NCBI GenBank assembly: GCA_964016885.1
Contig: OZ024743.1
Coordinates: forward strand, 77,870,874 to 77,934,873
Direction of reading: 5' to 3'
Source of the DNA: Eledone cirrhosa
Taxonomy: Eukaryota > Mollusca > Cephalopoda > Octopoda > Eledonidae
Length of the DNA stretch: 64,000 nucleotides
Shown: positions 1-14,140 of the stretch, in pieces
Layout of the letters: every line of letters begins with the position of its first letter
Numbering within the stretch: the first letter of the stretch is position 1
The notes under the pieces: generated by a model
What the model was told of the DNA's origin: nothing
Seen by the model: the letters and a program-made list of their open reading frames with translations, nothing else
Database searches by the model: none
Made by a program: the position numbers and the translations under genes

Positions 1-648
1 ATCTAGGTGTCACAACAAAAAGCATCCAGTACACACTGTAAAATAGTCATCTAGGTGCCACAACAAAAAGCACCCAGTACACACTGAAAAATAGTCATCT
101 AGGTGCCACAACAAAAAGCACCCAGTACACACTGTAAAATAGTCATCTAGGTGCCACAACAAAAAGCACCCAGTACACACTCTAAAATGGTCTTATAGGT
201 GTCACAACAAAAAGCACCCAGTACACACTGTAAAATAGTCATCTAGGTGCAACAACAAAAAGCACCCAGTCCACACTGTAAAATAGTCATCTAGGTGTCA
301 ACAAAAAGCACCCAGTACACACTGTAAAATAGTCATCTAGGTGCCACAACAAAAAGCACCCAGTACACACTGTAAAATAGTCATCTAGGTGTCACAACAA
401 AAAGCACCCAGTCCACACTGTAAAATAGTCTTATAGGTGTCACAACAAAAAGCACCCAGTCCACACTGTAAAATAGTCTTATAGGTGCCACAACAAAAAG
501 CACCCAGTACACACTGTAAAATAGTCATCTAGGTGTCACAACAAAAAGCACCCAGTACACACTGTAAAATAGTCTTATAGGTGTCACAACAAAAAGCACC
601 CAGTACACACTGTAAAATAGTCATCTAGGTGCCACAACAAAAAGCACC

Positions 649-3600
649 TAGTACACACTGTAAAATAGTCATCTAGGTGCCACAACAAAAAGCACCCAGT
701 TCACACTGTAAAATAGTCATCTAGGTGCCACAACAAAAAGCACCCAGTACACACTGTAAAATAATCATCTAGGTGTCACAACAAAAAGCACCCAGTCCAC
801 ACCGTAAAATAGTCATCTAGGTGTCACAACAAAAAGCACCCAGTACACACTGTAAAATAGTCATCTAGGTGCCACAACAAAAAGCACCCAGTACAAACTG
901 TAAAATAATCTTATAGGTGTCACAACAAAAAGCACCCAGTACACACTGTAAAATAGTCATCTAGGTGTCACAACAAAAGCACCCAGTACACACTGTAAAG
1001 TAGTCATCTAGGTGCCACAACAAAAAGCACCCAGTACACACTGTAAAATAGTCATCTAGGTGTCACAACAAAAAGCACCCAGTCCACACTGTAAAATAGT
1101 CATCTAGGTGCCACAACAAAAAGCACCCAGTCCACACTGTAAAATAGTCATCTAGGTGTCACAACAAAAAGCACCCAGTCCACACTGTAAAATAGTCATC
1201 TAGGTTCCACAACAAAAAGCACCCAGTACACACTGTAAAATAGTCTTATAGGTGTCACAACAAAAAGCACCCAGTACACACTGTAAAATAGTCTTATAGG
1301 TGTCACAACAAAAAGCACCCAGTACACACTGTAAAATAGTCATCTAGGTGCCACAACAAAAGGCACCCAGTCCACACTGTAAAATAGTCTTATAGATGTC
1401 ACAACAAAAAGCACCCAGTACACACTGTAAAATAGTCATCTAGGTGCCACAACAAAAAGCACCCAGTACACACTGTAAAATAGTCATCTAGGTGCCACAA
1501 CAAAAAGCACCCAGTACACACTGTAAAATAGTCATCTACGTGCCACAACAAAAAGCACCCAGTACACACTGTAAAATAGTCATCTAGGTGCCACAACAAA
1601 AAGCACCCAGTACACACTGTAAAATAGTCATCTAGGTGCCACAACAAAAAGCACCCAGTACACACTGTAAAATAGTCATCTAGGTGTCACAACAAAAAGC
1701 ACCCAGTCCACACTGTAAAATAGTCATCTAGGTGCCACAACAAAAAGCACCCAGTACACACTGTAAAATAGTCTTATAGGTGTCACAACAAAAAGCACCC
1801 AGTACACACTGTAAAATAGTCATCTAGGTGCCACAACAAAAAGCACCCAGTACACACTGTAAAATAGTCATCTAGGTGCTACAACAAAAAGCACCCAGTC
1901 CACACTGTAAAATAGTCATCTAGGTGCCACAACAAAAAGCACCCAGTACACACTGTAAAATAGTCATCTAGGTGCCACAACAAAAAGCACCCAGTACACA
2001 CTGTAAAATAGTCATCTAGGTGCCACAACAAAAAGCACCCAGTACACACTGTAAAATAGTCATCTAGGTGTCACAACAAAAAGCACCCAGTACACACTGT
2101 AAAATAGTCATCTAGGTGTCACAACAAAAAGGACCCAGTACACACTGTAAAATAGTCATCTAGGTGCCACAACAAAAAGCACCCAGTACACACTGTAAAA
2201 TAGTCATCTAGGTGCCACAACAAAAAGCACCCAGTACACACTGTAAAATAGTCTTATAGGTGTCACAACAAAAAGCACCCAGTACACACTGTAAAATAGT
2301 CATCTAGGTGTCACAACAAAAAGCACCCAGTACACACTGTAAAATAGTCATCTAGGTGCCACAACAGAAAGCACCCAGTACACACTGTAAAATAGTCATC
2401 TAGGTGCCACAACAAAAAGCACCCAGTACACACTGTAAAATAGTCATCTAGGTCCCACAACAAAAAGCACCCAGTACACACTGTAAAATAGTCATCTAAG
2501 TGCCACAACAGAAAGCACCCAGTACACACTGTAAAATAGTCATCTAGGTCCCACAACAAAAAGCACCCAGTACACACTGTAAAATAGTCATCTAGGTGCC
2601 ACAACAAAAAGCACCCAGTCCACACTGTAAAATAGTCTTATAGATGTCACAACAAAAAGCACCCAGTACACACTGTAAAATAGTCATGTAGGTGTCACAA
2701 CAAAAAGCACCCAGTACACACTGTAAAATAGTCATCTAGGTGCCACAACAAAAAGCACCCAGTCCACACTGTAAAATAGTCTTATAGATGTCACAACAAA
2801 AAGCACCCAGTACACACTGTAAAATAGTCATGTAGGTGTCACAACAAAAAGCACCCAGTACACACTGTAAAATAGTCATCTAGGTGCCACAACAAAAAGC
2901 ACCCAGTACACACTGTAAAATAGTCATCTAGGTGCCACAACAAAAAGCACCCAGTACACACTGTAAAATAGTCTTATAGGTGTCACAACAAAAAGCACCC
3001 AGTCCACACTGTAAAATAGTCATCTAGGTGTCACAACAAAAAGCACCCAGTACACACTGTAAAATAGTCATCTAGGTGCCACAACAAAAAGCACCCAGTA
3101 CACACTGTAAAATAGTCATCTAGGTGCCACAACAAAAAGCACCCAGTCCACACTGTAAAATAGTCATCTAGGTGTCACAACAAAAAGCACCCAGTCCACA
3201 CTGTAAAATAGTCTTATAGGTGTCACAACAAAAAGCACCCAGTCCACACTGTAAAATAGTCTTATAGGTGCCACAACAAAAAGCACCCAGTACACACTGT
3301 AAAATAGTCATCTAGGTGTCACAACAAAAAGCACCCAGTCCACACTGTAAAATAGTCTTATAGGTGCCACAACAAAAAGCACCCAGTACACACTGTAAAA
3401 TAGTCTTATAGGTGTCACAACAAAAAGCACCCAGTCCACACTGTAAAATAGTCTTATAGGTGTCACAACAAAAAGCACCCAGTCCACACTGTAAAATAGT
3501 CTTATAGGTGCCACAACAAAAAGCACCCAGTACACACTGTAAAATAGTCATCTAGGTGTCACAACAAAAAGCACCCAGTACACACTGTAAAATAGTCTTA

Positions 3601-6600
3601 TAGGTGTCACAACAAAAAGCACCCAGTACACACTGTAAAATAGTCATCTAGGTGCCACAACAAAAAGCACCTAGTACACACTGTAAAATAGTCATCTAGG
3701 TGCCACAACAAAAAGCACCCAGTTCACACTGTAAAATAGTCATCTAGGTGCCACAACAAAAAGCACCCAGTACACACTGTAAAATAATCATCTAGGTGTC
3801 ACAACAAAAAGCACCCAGTCCACACCGTAAAATAGTCATCTAGGTGTCACAACAAAAAGCACCCAGTACACACTGTAAAATAGTCATCTAGGTGCCACAA
3901 CAAAAAGCACCCAGTACACACTGTAAAATAGTCATCTAGGTGCCACAACAAAAAGCACCCAGTACACACTGTAAAATAGTCATCTACGTGCCACAACAAA
4001 AAGCACCCAGTACACACTGTAAAATAGTCATCTAGGTGCCACAACAAAAAGCACCCAGTACACACTGTAAAATAGTCATCTAGGTGCCACAACAAAAAGC
4101 ACCCAGTACACACTGTAAAATAGTCATCTAGGTGTCACAACAAAAAGCACCCAGTCCACACTGTAAAATAGTCATCTAGGTGCCACAACAAAAAGCACCC
4201 AGTACACACTGTAAAATAGTCTTATAGGTGTCACAACAAAAAGCACCCAGTACACACTGTAAAATAGTCATCTAGGTGCCACAACAAAAAGCACCCAGTA
4301 CACACTGTAAAATAGTCATCTAGGTGCTACAACAAAAAGCACCCAGTCCACACTGTAAAATAGTCATCTAGGTGCCACAACAAAAAGCACCCAGTACACA
4401 CTGTAAAATAGTCATCTAGGTGCCACAACAAAAAGCACCCAGTACACACTGTAAAATAGTCATCTAGGTGCCACAACAAAAAGCACCCAGTACACACTGT
4501 AAAATAGTCATCTAGGTGTCACAACAAAAAGCACCCAGTACACACTGTAAAATAGTCATCTAGGTGTCACAACAAAAAGGACCCAGTACACACTGTAAAA
4601 TAGTCATCTAGGTGCCACAACAAAAAGCACCCAGTACACACTGTAAAATAGTCATCTAGGTGCCACAACAAAAAGCACCCAGTACACACTGTAAAATAGT
4701 CTTATAGGTGTCACAACAAAAAGCACCCAGTACACACTGTAAAATAGTCATCTAGGTGTCACAACAAAAAGCACCCAGTACACACTGTAAAATAGTCATC
4801 TAGGTGCCACAACAGAAAGCACCCAGTACACACTGTAAAATAGTCATCTAGGTGCCACAACAAAAAGCACCCAGTACACACTGTAAAATAGTCATCTAGG
4901 TCCCACAACAAAAAGCACCCAGTACACACTGTAAAATAGTCATCTAAGTGCCACAACAGAAAGCACCCAGTACACACTGTAAAATAGTCATCTAGGTCCC
5001 ACAACAAAAAGCACCCAGTACACACTGTAAAATAGTCATCTAGGTGCCACAACAAAAAGCACCCAGTCCACACTGTAAAATAGTCTTATAGATGTCACAA
5101 CAAAAAGCACCCAGTACACACTGTAAAATAGTCATGTAGGTGTCACAACAAAAAGCACCCAGTACACACTGTAAAATAGTCATCTAGGTGCCACAACAAA
5201 AAGCACCCAGTCCACACTGTAAAATAGTCTTATAGATGTCACAACAAAAAGCACCCAGTACACACTGTAAAATAGTCATGTAGGTGTCACAACAAAAAGC
5301 ACCCAGTACACACTGTAAAATAGTCATCTAGGTGCCACAACAAAAAGCACCCAGTACACACTGTAAAATAGTCATCTAGGTGCCACAACAAAAAGCACCC
5401 AGTACACACTGTAAAATAGTCTTATAGGTGTCACAACAAAAAGCACCCAGTCCACACTGTAAAATAGTCATCTAGGTGTCACAACAAAAAGCACCCAGTA
5501 CACACTGTAAAATAGTCATCTAGGTGCCACAACAAAAAGCACCCAGTACACACTGTAAAATAGTCATCTAGGTGCCACAACAAAAAGCACCCAGTCCACA
5601 CTGTAAAATAGTCATCTAGGTGTCACAACAAAAAGCACCCAGTCCACACTGTAAAATAGTCTTATAGGTGTCACAACAAAAAGCACCCAGTCCACACTGT
5701 AAAATAGTCTTATAGGTGCCACAACAAAAAGCACCCAGTACACACTGTAAAATAGTCATCTAGGTGTCACAACAAAAAGCACCCAGTCCACACTGTAAAA
5801 TAGTCTTATAGGTGCCACAACAAAAAGCACCCAGTACACACTGTAAAATAGTCTTATAGGTGTCACAACAAAAAGCACCCAGTCCACACTGTAAAATAGT
5901 CTTATAGGTGTCACAACAAAAAGCACCCAGTCCACACTGTAAAATAGTCTTATAGGTGCCACAACAAAAAGCACCCAGTACACACTGTAAAATAGTCATC
6001 TAGGTGTCACAACAAAAAGCACCCAGTACACACTGTAAAATAGTCTTATAGGTGTCACAACAAAAAGCACCCAGTACACACTGTAAAATAGTCATCTAGG
6101 TGCCACAACAAAAAGCACCTAGTACACACTGTAAAATAGTCATCTAGGTGCCACAACAAAAAGCACCCAGTTCACACTGTAAAATAGTCATCTAGGTGCC
6201 ACAACAAAAAGCACCCAGTACACACTGTAAAATAATCATCTAGGTGTCACAACAAAAAGCACCCAGTCCACACCGTAAAATAGTCATCTAGGTGTCACAA
6301 CAAAAAGCACCCAGTACACACTGTAAAATAGTCATCTAGGTGCCACAACAAAAAGCACCCAGTACAAACTGTAAAATAATCTTATAGGTGTCACAACAAA
6401 AAGCACCCAGTACACACTGTAAAATAGTCATCTAGGTGTCACAACAAAAGCACCCAGTACACACTGTAAAGTAGTCATCTAGGTGCCACAACAAAAAGCA
6501 CCCAGTACACACTGTAAAATAGTCATCTAGGTGTCACAACAAAAAGCACCCAGTCCACACTGTAAAATAGTCATCTAGGTGCCACAACAAAAAGCACCCA

Positions 6601-8624
6601 GTCCACACTGTAAAATAGTCATCTAGGTGTCACAACAAAAAGCACCCAGTCCACACTGTAAAATAGTCATCTAGGTTCCACAACAAAAAGCACCCAGTAC
6701 ACACTGTAAAATAGTCTTATAGGTGTCACAACAAAAAGCACCCAGTACACACTGTAAAATAGTCTTATAGGTGTCACAACAAAAAGCACCCAGTACACAC
6801 TGTAAAATAGTCATCTAGGTGCCACAACAAAAAGCACCCAGTACACACTGTAAAATAGTCTTATAGATGTCACAACAAAAAGCACCCAGTACACACTGTA
6901 AAATAGTCATCTAGGTGCCACAACAAAAAGCACCCAGTACACACTGTAAAATAGTCATCTAGGTGCCACAACAAAAAGCACCCAGTACACACTGTAAAAT
7001 AGTCATCTACGTGCCACAACAAAAAGCACCCAGTACACACTGTAAAATAGTCATCTAGGTGCCACAACAAAAACACCCAGTACACACTGTAAAATAGTCA
7101 TCTAGGTGCCACAACAAAAAGCACCCAGTACACACTGTAAAATAGTCATCTAGGTGTCACAACAAAAAGCACCCAGTCCACACTGTAAAATAGTCATCTA
7201 GGTGCCACAACAAAAAGCACCCAGTACACACTGTAAAATAGTCTTATAGGTGTCACAACAAAAAGCACCCAGTACACACTGTAAAATAGTCATCTAGGTG
7301 CCACAACAAAAAGCACCCAGTACACACTGTAAAATAGTCATCTAGGTGCTACAACAAAAAGCACCCAGTCCACACTGTAAAATAGTCATCTAGGTACCAC
7401 AACAAAAAGCACCCAGTACACACTGTAAAATAGTCATCTAGGTGCCACAACAAAAAGCACCCAGTACACACTGTAAAATAGTCATCTAGGTGCCACAACA
7501 AAAAGCACCCAGTACACACTGTAAAATAGTCATCTAGGTGTCACAACAAAAAGCACCCAGTACACACTGTAAAATAGTCATCTAGGTGTCACAACAAAAA
7601 GGACCCAGTACACACTGTAAAATAGTCATCTAGGTGCCACAACAAAAAGCACCCAGTACACACTGTAAAATAGTCATCTAGGTGCCACAACAAAAAGCAC
7701 CCAGTACACACTGTAAAATAGTCTTATAGGTGTCACAACAAAAAGCACCCAGTACACACTGTAAAATAGTCATCTAGGTGTCACAACAAAAAGCACCCAG
7801 TACACACTGTAAAATAGTCATCTAGGTGCCACAACAGAAAGCACCCAGTACACACTGTAAAATAGTCATCTAGGTGCCACAACAAAAAGCACCCAGTACA
7901 CACTGTAAAATAGTCATCTAGGTCCCACAACAAAAAGCACCCAGTACACACTGTAAAATAGTCATCTAAGTGCCACAACAGAAAGCACCCAGTACACACT
8001 GTAAAATAGTCATCTAGGTCCCACAACAAAAAGCACCCAGTACACACTGTAAAATAGTCATCTAGGTGCCACAACAAAAAGCACCCAGTCCACACTGTAA
8101 AATAGTCTTATAGATGTCACAACAAAAAGCACCCAGTACACACTGTAAAATAGTCATGTAGGTGTCACAACAAAAAGCACCCAGTACACACTGTAAAATA
8201 GTCATCTAGGTGCCACAACAAAAAGCACCCAGTCCACACTGTAAAATAGTCTTATAGATGTCACAACAAAAAGCACCCAGTACACACTGTAAAATAGTCA
8301 TGTAGGTGTCACAACAAAAAGCACCCAGTACACACTGTAAAATAGTCATCTAGGTGCCACAACAAAAAGCACCCAGTACACACTGTAAAATAGTCATCTA
8401 GGTGCCACAACAAAAAGCACCCAGTACACACTGTAAAATAGTCTTATAGGTGTCACAACAAAAAGCACCCAGTCCACACTGTAAAATAGTCATCTAGGTG
8501 TCACAACAAAAAGCACCCAGTACACACTGTAAAATAGTCATCTAGGTGCCACAACAAAAAGCACCCAGTACACACTGTAAAATAGTCATCTAGGTGCCAC
8601 AACAAAAAGCACCCAGTCCACACT
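649..8624 (+). repeat. Higher-order repeat of the satellite, period 63 monomers
   Basis: Private variants recur at fixed distances. The change giving CACCTAGTACAC lies at 649, 3672 and 6120, and is followed each time by CCCAGTTCACAC, AATAATCATC and CACACCGTAAAA. The first interval is 3023 bp, which is 63 x 48 minus one base; the second is 2448 bp, exactly 51 x 48. Copy 2 therefore lacks 12 monomers (576 bp) that are present in copies 1 and 3; the missing block contains GTACAAACTG and the single-base deletion near 977 or 6449. Copy 3 stops at 8624, where the variant doublet begins. A block with GGTCCC and ACAGAAAG variants recurs with starts at about 2311, 4759, 7781, 9077 and 10803. Confidence 0.9.
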
Positions 8625-8720
8625 GTAAAGTGATCATGTAGGTGTCATGACAAAAAACACCCAGTACACACTGTAAAGTGGTCGTGTAGGTGTCATGACA
8701 AAAAACACCCAGTACACACT
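8625..8720 (+). repeat. Diverged monomer doublet closing satellite block I
   Basis: Two consecutive monomers carry GTAAAGTG, GTGTCATGAC and AAAAAACACCC in place of the usual GTAAAATAG, CACAACAAAAAGC. The same doublet recurs 3646 bp later (76 x 48 minus 2) and again 1776 bp after that (37 x 48). Its variants match the monomers found in isolated transposon tails, for example at 28530-28870 on the other strand, so it looks like the ancestral form. Confidence 0.85.
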
Positions 8721-11700
8721 GTAAAATAGTCATCTAGGTGCCACAACAAAAAGCACCCAGTACACACTGTAAAATAGTCATCTAGGTGCCACAACAAAAA
8801 GCACCCAGTACACACTGTAAAATAGTCATCTAGGTCCCACAACAAAAAGCACCCAGTCCACACTGTAAAATAGTCTTATAGATGTCACAACAAAAAGCAC
8901 CCAGTACACACTGTAAAATAGTCATCTAGGTGTCACAACAAAAAGCACCCAGTACACACTGTAAAATAGTCATCTATGTGTCACAACAAAAAGCACCCAG
9001 TCCACACTGTAAAATAGTCTTATAGGTGTCACAACAAAAAGCACCCAGTACACACTGTAAAATAGTCATCTAGGTGTCACAACAAAAAGCACCCAGTACA
9101 CACTGTAAAATAGTCATCTAGGTGCCACAACAGAAAGCACCCAGTACACACTGTAAAATAGTCATCTAGGTGCCACAACAAAAAGCACCCAGTACACACT
9201 GTAAAATAGTCATCTAGGTCCCACAACAAAAAGCACCCAGTACACACTGTAAAATAGTCATGTAAGTGCCACAACAGAAAGCACCCAGTACACACTGTAA
9301 AATAGTCATCTAGGTCCCACAACAAAAAGCACCCAGTACACACTGTAAAATAGTCATCTAGGTGCCACAACAAAAAGCACCCAGTCCACACTGTAAAATA
9401 GTCTTATAGATGTCACAACAAAAAGCACCCAGTACACACTGTAAAATAGTCATCTAGGTGCCACAACAAAAAGCACCCAGTACACACTGTAAAATAGTCA
9501 TCTAGGTGCCACAACAAAAAGCACCCAGTACACACTGTAAAATAGTCATCTAGGTGTCACAACAAAAAGCACCCAGTACACACTGTAAAATAGTCATCTA
9601 GGTGTCACAACAAAAAGGACCCAGTACACACTGTAAAATAGTCATCTAGGTGCCACAACAAAAAGCACCCAGTACACACTGTAAAATAGTCATCTAGGTG
9701 CCACAACAAAAAGCACCCAGTACACACTGTAAAATAGTCTTATAGGTGTCACAACAAAAAGCACCCAGTCCACACTGTAAAATAGTCATCTAGGTGTCAC
9801 AACAAAAAGCACCCAGTACACACTGTAAAATAGTCATCTAGGTGCCACAACAAAAAGCACCCAGTACACACTGTAAAATAGTCATCTAGGTCCCACAACA
9901 AAAAGCACCCAGTCCACACTGTAAAATAGTCTTATAGATGTCACAACAAAAAGCACCCAGTACACACTGTAAAATAGTCATCTAGGTGTCACAACAAAAA
10001 GCACCCAGTACACACTGTAAAATAGTCATCTATGTGTCACAACAAAAAGCACCCAGTACACACTGTAAAATAGTCATCTAGGTGCCACAACAAAAAGCAC
10101 CCAGTACACACTGTAAAATAGTCATCTAGGTGCCACAACAAAAAGCACCCAGTACACACTGTAAAATAGTCTTATAGGTGTCACAACAAAAAGCACCCAG
10201 TACACACTGTAAAATAGTCATCTAGGTGCCACAACAAAAAGCACCCAGTCCACACTGTAAAATAGTCATCTAGGTGTCACAACAAAAAGCACCCAGTCCA
10301 CACTGTAAAATAGTCATCTAGGTGCCACAACAAAAAGCACCCAGTACACACTGTAAAATAGTCTTACAGGTGTCACAACAAAAAGCACCCAGTACACACT
10401 GTAAAATAGTCATCTAGGTGCCACAACAAAAAGCACCCAGTACACACTGTAAAATAGTCATCTAGGTGCTACAACAAAAAGCACCCAGTCCACACTGTGA
10501 AATAGTCATCTATGTGCCACAACAAAAAGCACCCAGTACACACTGTAAAATAGTCATCTAGGTGCCACAACAAAAAGCACCCAGTACACACTGTAAAATA
10601 GTCATATAAGTGCCACAACAGAAAGCACCCAGTACACACTGTAAAAGTCATCTAGGTGCCACAACTAAAAGCACCCAGTACACACTGTAAAATAGTCATC
10701 TTGGTACCACAACAAAAAGCACCCAGTACACACTGTAAAATAGTCATCTAGGTGCCACAACAAAAAGCACCCAGTACACATTGTAAAATAGTCTTATAGG
10801 TGTCACAACAAAAAGCACCCAGTACACACTGTAAAATAGTCATCTAGGTGCCACAACAGAAAGCACCCAGTACACACTTTAAAATAGTCATCTAGGTGCC
10901 ACAACAAAAAGCACCCAGTACACACTGTAAAATAGTCATCTAGGTCCCACAACAAAAAGCACCCAGTACACACTGTAAAATAGTCATCTAAGTGCCACAA
11001 CAGAAAGCACCCAGTACACACTGTAAAATAGTCATCTAGGTCCCACAACAAAATGCACCCAGTACACACTGTAAAATAGTCATCTAGGTGCCACAACAAA
11101 AAGCACCCAGTCCACACTGTAAAATAGTCTTATAGATGTCACAACAAAAAGCACCCAGTACACACTGTAAAATAGTCATGTAGGTGTCACAACAAAAAGC
11201 ACCCAGTACACACTGTAAAATAGTCATCTAGGTGCCACAACAAAAAGCACCCAGTCCACACTGTAAAATAGTCTTATAGATGTCACAACAAAAAGCACCC
11301 AGTACACACTGTAAAATAGTCATGTAGGTGTCACAACAAAAAGCACCCAGTACACACTGTAAAATAGTCATCTAGGTGCCACAACAAAAAGCACCCAGTA
11401 CACACTGTAAAATAGTCATCTAGGTGCCACAACAAAAAGCACCCAGTACACACTGTAAAATAGTCTTATAGGTGTCACAACAAAAAGCACCCAGTCCACA
11501 CTGTAAAATAGTCATCTAGGTGTCACAACAAAAAGCACCCAGTACACACTGTAAAATAGTCATCTAGGTGCCACAACAAAAAGCACCCAGTACACACTGT
11601 AAAATAGTCATCTAGGTCCCACAACAAAAAGCACCCAGTCCACACTGTAAAATAGTCTTATAGATGTCACAACAAAAAGCACCCAGTACACACTGTAAAA

Positions 11701-12270
11701 TAGTTTTATAGGTGTCACAACAAAAAGCACCCAGTACACACTGTAAAATAGTCATCTAGGTGTCACAACAAAAAGCACCCAGTACACACTGTAAAATAGT
11801 CATGTAGGTGCCACAACAAAAAGCACCCAGTACACACTGTAAAATAGTCATCTAGGTGCCACAACAAAAAGCACCCAGTACACATTGTAAAATAGTCTTA
11901 TAGGTGTCACAACAAAAAGCACCCAGTCCACACTGTAAAATAGTCATCTAGGTGTCGCAACAAAAAGCACCCAGTACACACTGTAAAATAGTCATCTAGG
12001 TGCCACAACAAAAAGCACCCAGTACACACTGTAAAATAGTCATCTAGGTGCCACAACAAAAAGCACCCAGTCCACACTGTAAAATAGTCATCTAGGTGCC
12101 ACAACAAAAAGCACCCAGTCCACACTGTAAAATAGTCATCTAGGTGCCACAACAAAAAGCACCCAGTACACACTGTAAAATAGTCATCTAGGTGCCACAA
12201 CAAAAAGCACCCAGTACACACTGTAAAATAGTCATCTAGGTGCCACAACAAAAAGCACCCAGTCCACACT

Positions 12271-12366
12271 GTAAAGTGGTCATGTAGGTGTCATGACAAA
12301 AAACACCCAGTACACACTGTAAAGTGGTCGTGTAGGTGTCATGACAAAAAGCACCCAGTACACACT
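12271..12366 (+). repeat. Diverged monomer doublet closing satellite block II
   Basis: This is the second copy of the GTAAAGTGGTC / GTGTCATGAC doublet, followed by ordinary monomers. The following monomers, including GGTCCC and the TCTTATAGATG type, repeat the order seen after the first doublet at 8720, which supports duplication of whole blocks. Confidence 0.85.
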
Positions 12367-14046
12367 GTAAAATAGTCATCTAGGTGCCACAACAAAAAGC
12401 ACCCAGTACACACTGTAAAATAGTCATCTAGGTGCCACAACAAAAAGCACCCAGTACACACTGTAAAATAGTCATCTAGGTCCCACAACAAAAAGCACCC
12501 AGTCCACACTGTAAAATAGTCTTATAGATGTCACAACAAAAAGCACCCAGTACACACTGTAAAATAGTCATCTAGGTGTCACAACAAAAAGCACCCAGTA
12601 CACACTGTAAAATAGTCATCTAGGTGCCACAACAAAAAGCACCCAGTACACACTGTAAAATAGTCATCTAGGTGCCACAACAAAAAGCACCCAGTACACA
12701 CTGTAAAATAGTCTTATAGGTGTCACAACAAAAAGCACCCAGTACACACTGTAAAATAGTCATTTAGGTGTCACAACAAAAAGCACCCAGTACACACTGT
12801 AAAATAGTCATCTAGGTGCCACAACAAAAAGCACCCAGTACACACTGTAAAATAGTCATCTAGGTGCCACAACAAAAAGCACCCAGTCCACACTGTAAAG
12901 TGGTCATCTAGGTGCCACAACAAAAAGCACCCAGTACACACTGTAAAATAGTCATCTAGGTGCCACAACAAAAAGCACCCAGTACACACTGTAAAATAGT
13001 CTTATAGGTGTCACAACAAAAAGCACCCAGTACACACTGTAAAATAGTCATCTAGGTGTCACAACAAAAAGCACCCAGTACACACTGTAAAATAGTCATC
13101 TAGGTGACACAACAAAAAGCACCCAGTACACACTGTAAAATAGTCATCTAAGTGCCACAACAGAAAGCACCCAGTACACACTGTAAAATAGTCATCTATG
13201 TGTCACAACAAAAAGCACCCAGTACACACTGTAAAATAGTCATCTAGGTGCCACAACAAAAAGCACCCAGTACACACTGTAAAATAGTCATCTAGGTGCC
13301 ACAACAAAAAGCACCCAGTACACACTGTAAAATAGTCTTATAGGTGTCACAACAAAAAGCACCCAGTACACACTGTAAAATAGTCATCTAGGTGTCACAA
13401 CAAAAAGCACCCAGTACACACTGTAAAATAGTCATCTAAGTGCCACAACAGAAAGCACCCAGTACACACTGTAAAATAGTCATGTAGGTGCCACAACAAA
13501 AAGCACCCAGTACACACTGTAAAATAGTCATCTAGGTGCCACAACAAAAAGCACCCAGTACACACTGTAAAATAGTCATGTAGGTGCCACAACTAAAAGC
13601 ACCCAGTACACACTGTAAAATAGTCATCTAGGTGCCACAACAAAAAGCACCCAGTACACACTGTAAAATAGTCATCTAGGTACCACAACAAAAAGCACCC
13701 AGTCCACACTGTAAAATAGTCTTATAGATGTCACAACAAAAAGCACCCAGTACACACTGTAAAATAGTCATCTAGGTGTCACAACAAAAAGCACCCAGTA
13801 CACACTGTAAAATAGTCATCTAGGTGCCACAACAAAAAGCACCCAGTCCACACTGTAAAATAGTCTTATAGATGTCACAACAAAAAGCACCCAGTACACA
13901 CTGTAAAATAGTCATCTAGGTGTCACAACAAAAAGCACCCAGTACACACTGTAAAATAGTCATCTAGGTGCCACAACAAAAAGCACCCAGTACACACTGT
14001 AAAATAGTCATCTAGGTGCCACAACAAAAAGCACCCAGTCCACACT

Positions 14047-14140
14047 GTAAAGTGGTCATGTAGGTGTCATGACAAAAAACACCCAGTACACACTGTAAAG
14101 TGGTCGTGTAGGTGTCATGACAAAAAACACCCAGTACACA
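14047..14140 (+). repeat. Terminal monomer doublet at the array edge
   Basis: This is the third doublet of the GTAAAGTGGTC type. Unlike the other two, it is followed by non-repetitive LINE/SINE tail sequence rather than more monomers, so it is the junction between the array and its presumed source. Confidence 0.85.

Larger units (their letters stand above)
1..14140 (+). repeat. 48-bp satellite array, about 294 monomers
   Basis: The sequence is an uninterrupted head-to-tail array with a 48-bp period; each monomer carries the cores CACAACAAAAAGCACCCAGT and ACACACTGTAAAATAGTC. Two main monomer types alternate irregularly, one with CATCTAGGTGCC and one with CTTATAGGTGTC after the shared TAGT. 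Because 48 is a multiple of three, the minus strand stays open and spells a 16-residue repeat (CTGCFLLWHLDDYFTV); I treat these frames as by-products, not genes. The period is broken only by single-base deletions near 977, 6449 and 7075 and a 2-base deletion near 10646. The array begins before the window and ends at 14140 in a LINE/SINE 3' tail on the same strand. Diverged monomers of the same type occur in transposon tails elsewhere in the window. Confidence 0.97.

Noticed and set aside
1399..13592. Many minus-strand open frames with tandem 16-residue repeats in the satellite
   Set aside because: They follow from a 48-bp period that is a multiple of three. Several frames are open at once, and starts and stops fall wherever a monomer variant creates them.
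1..14140. Possible CRISPR array
   Set aside because: There are no unique spacers between repeats; units are contiguous and the genome is eukaryotic.
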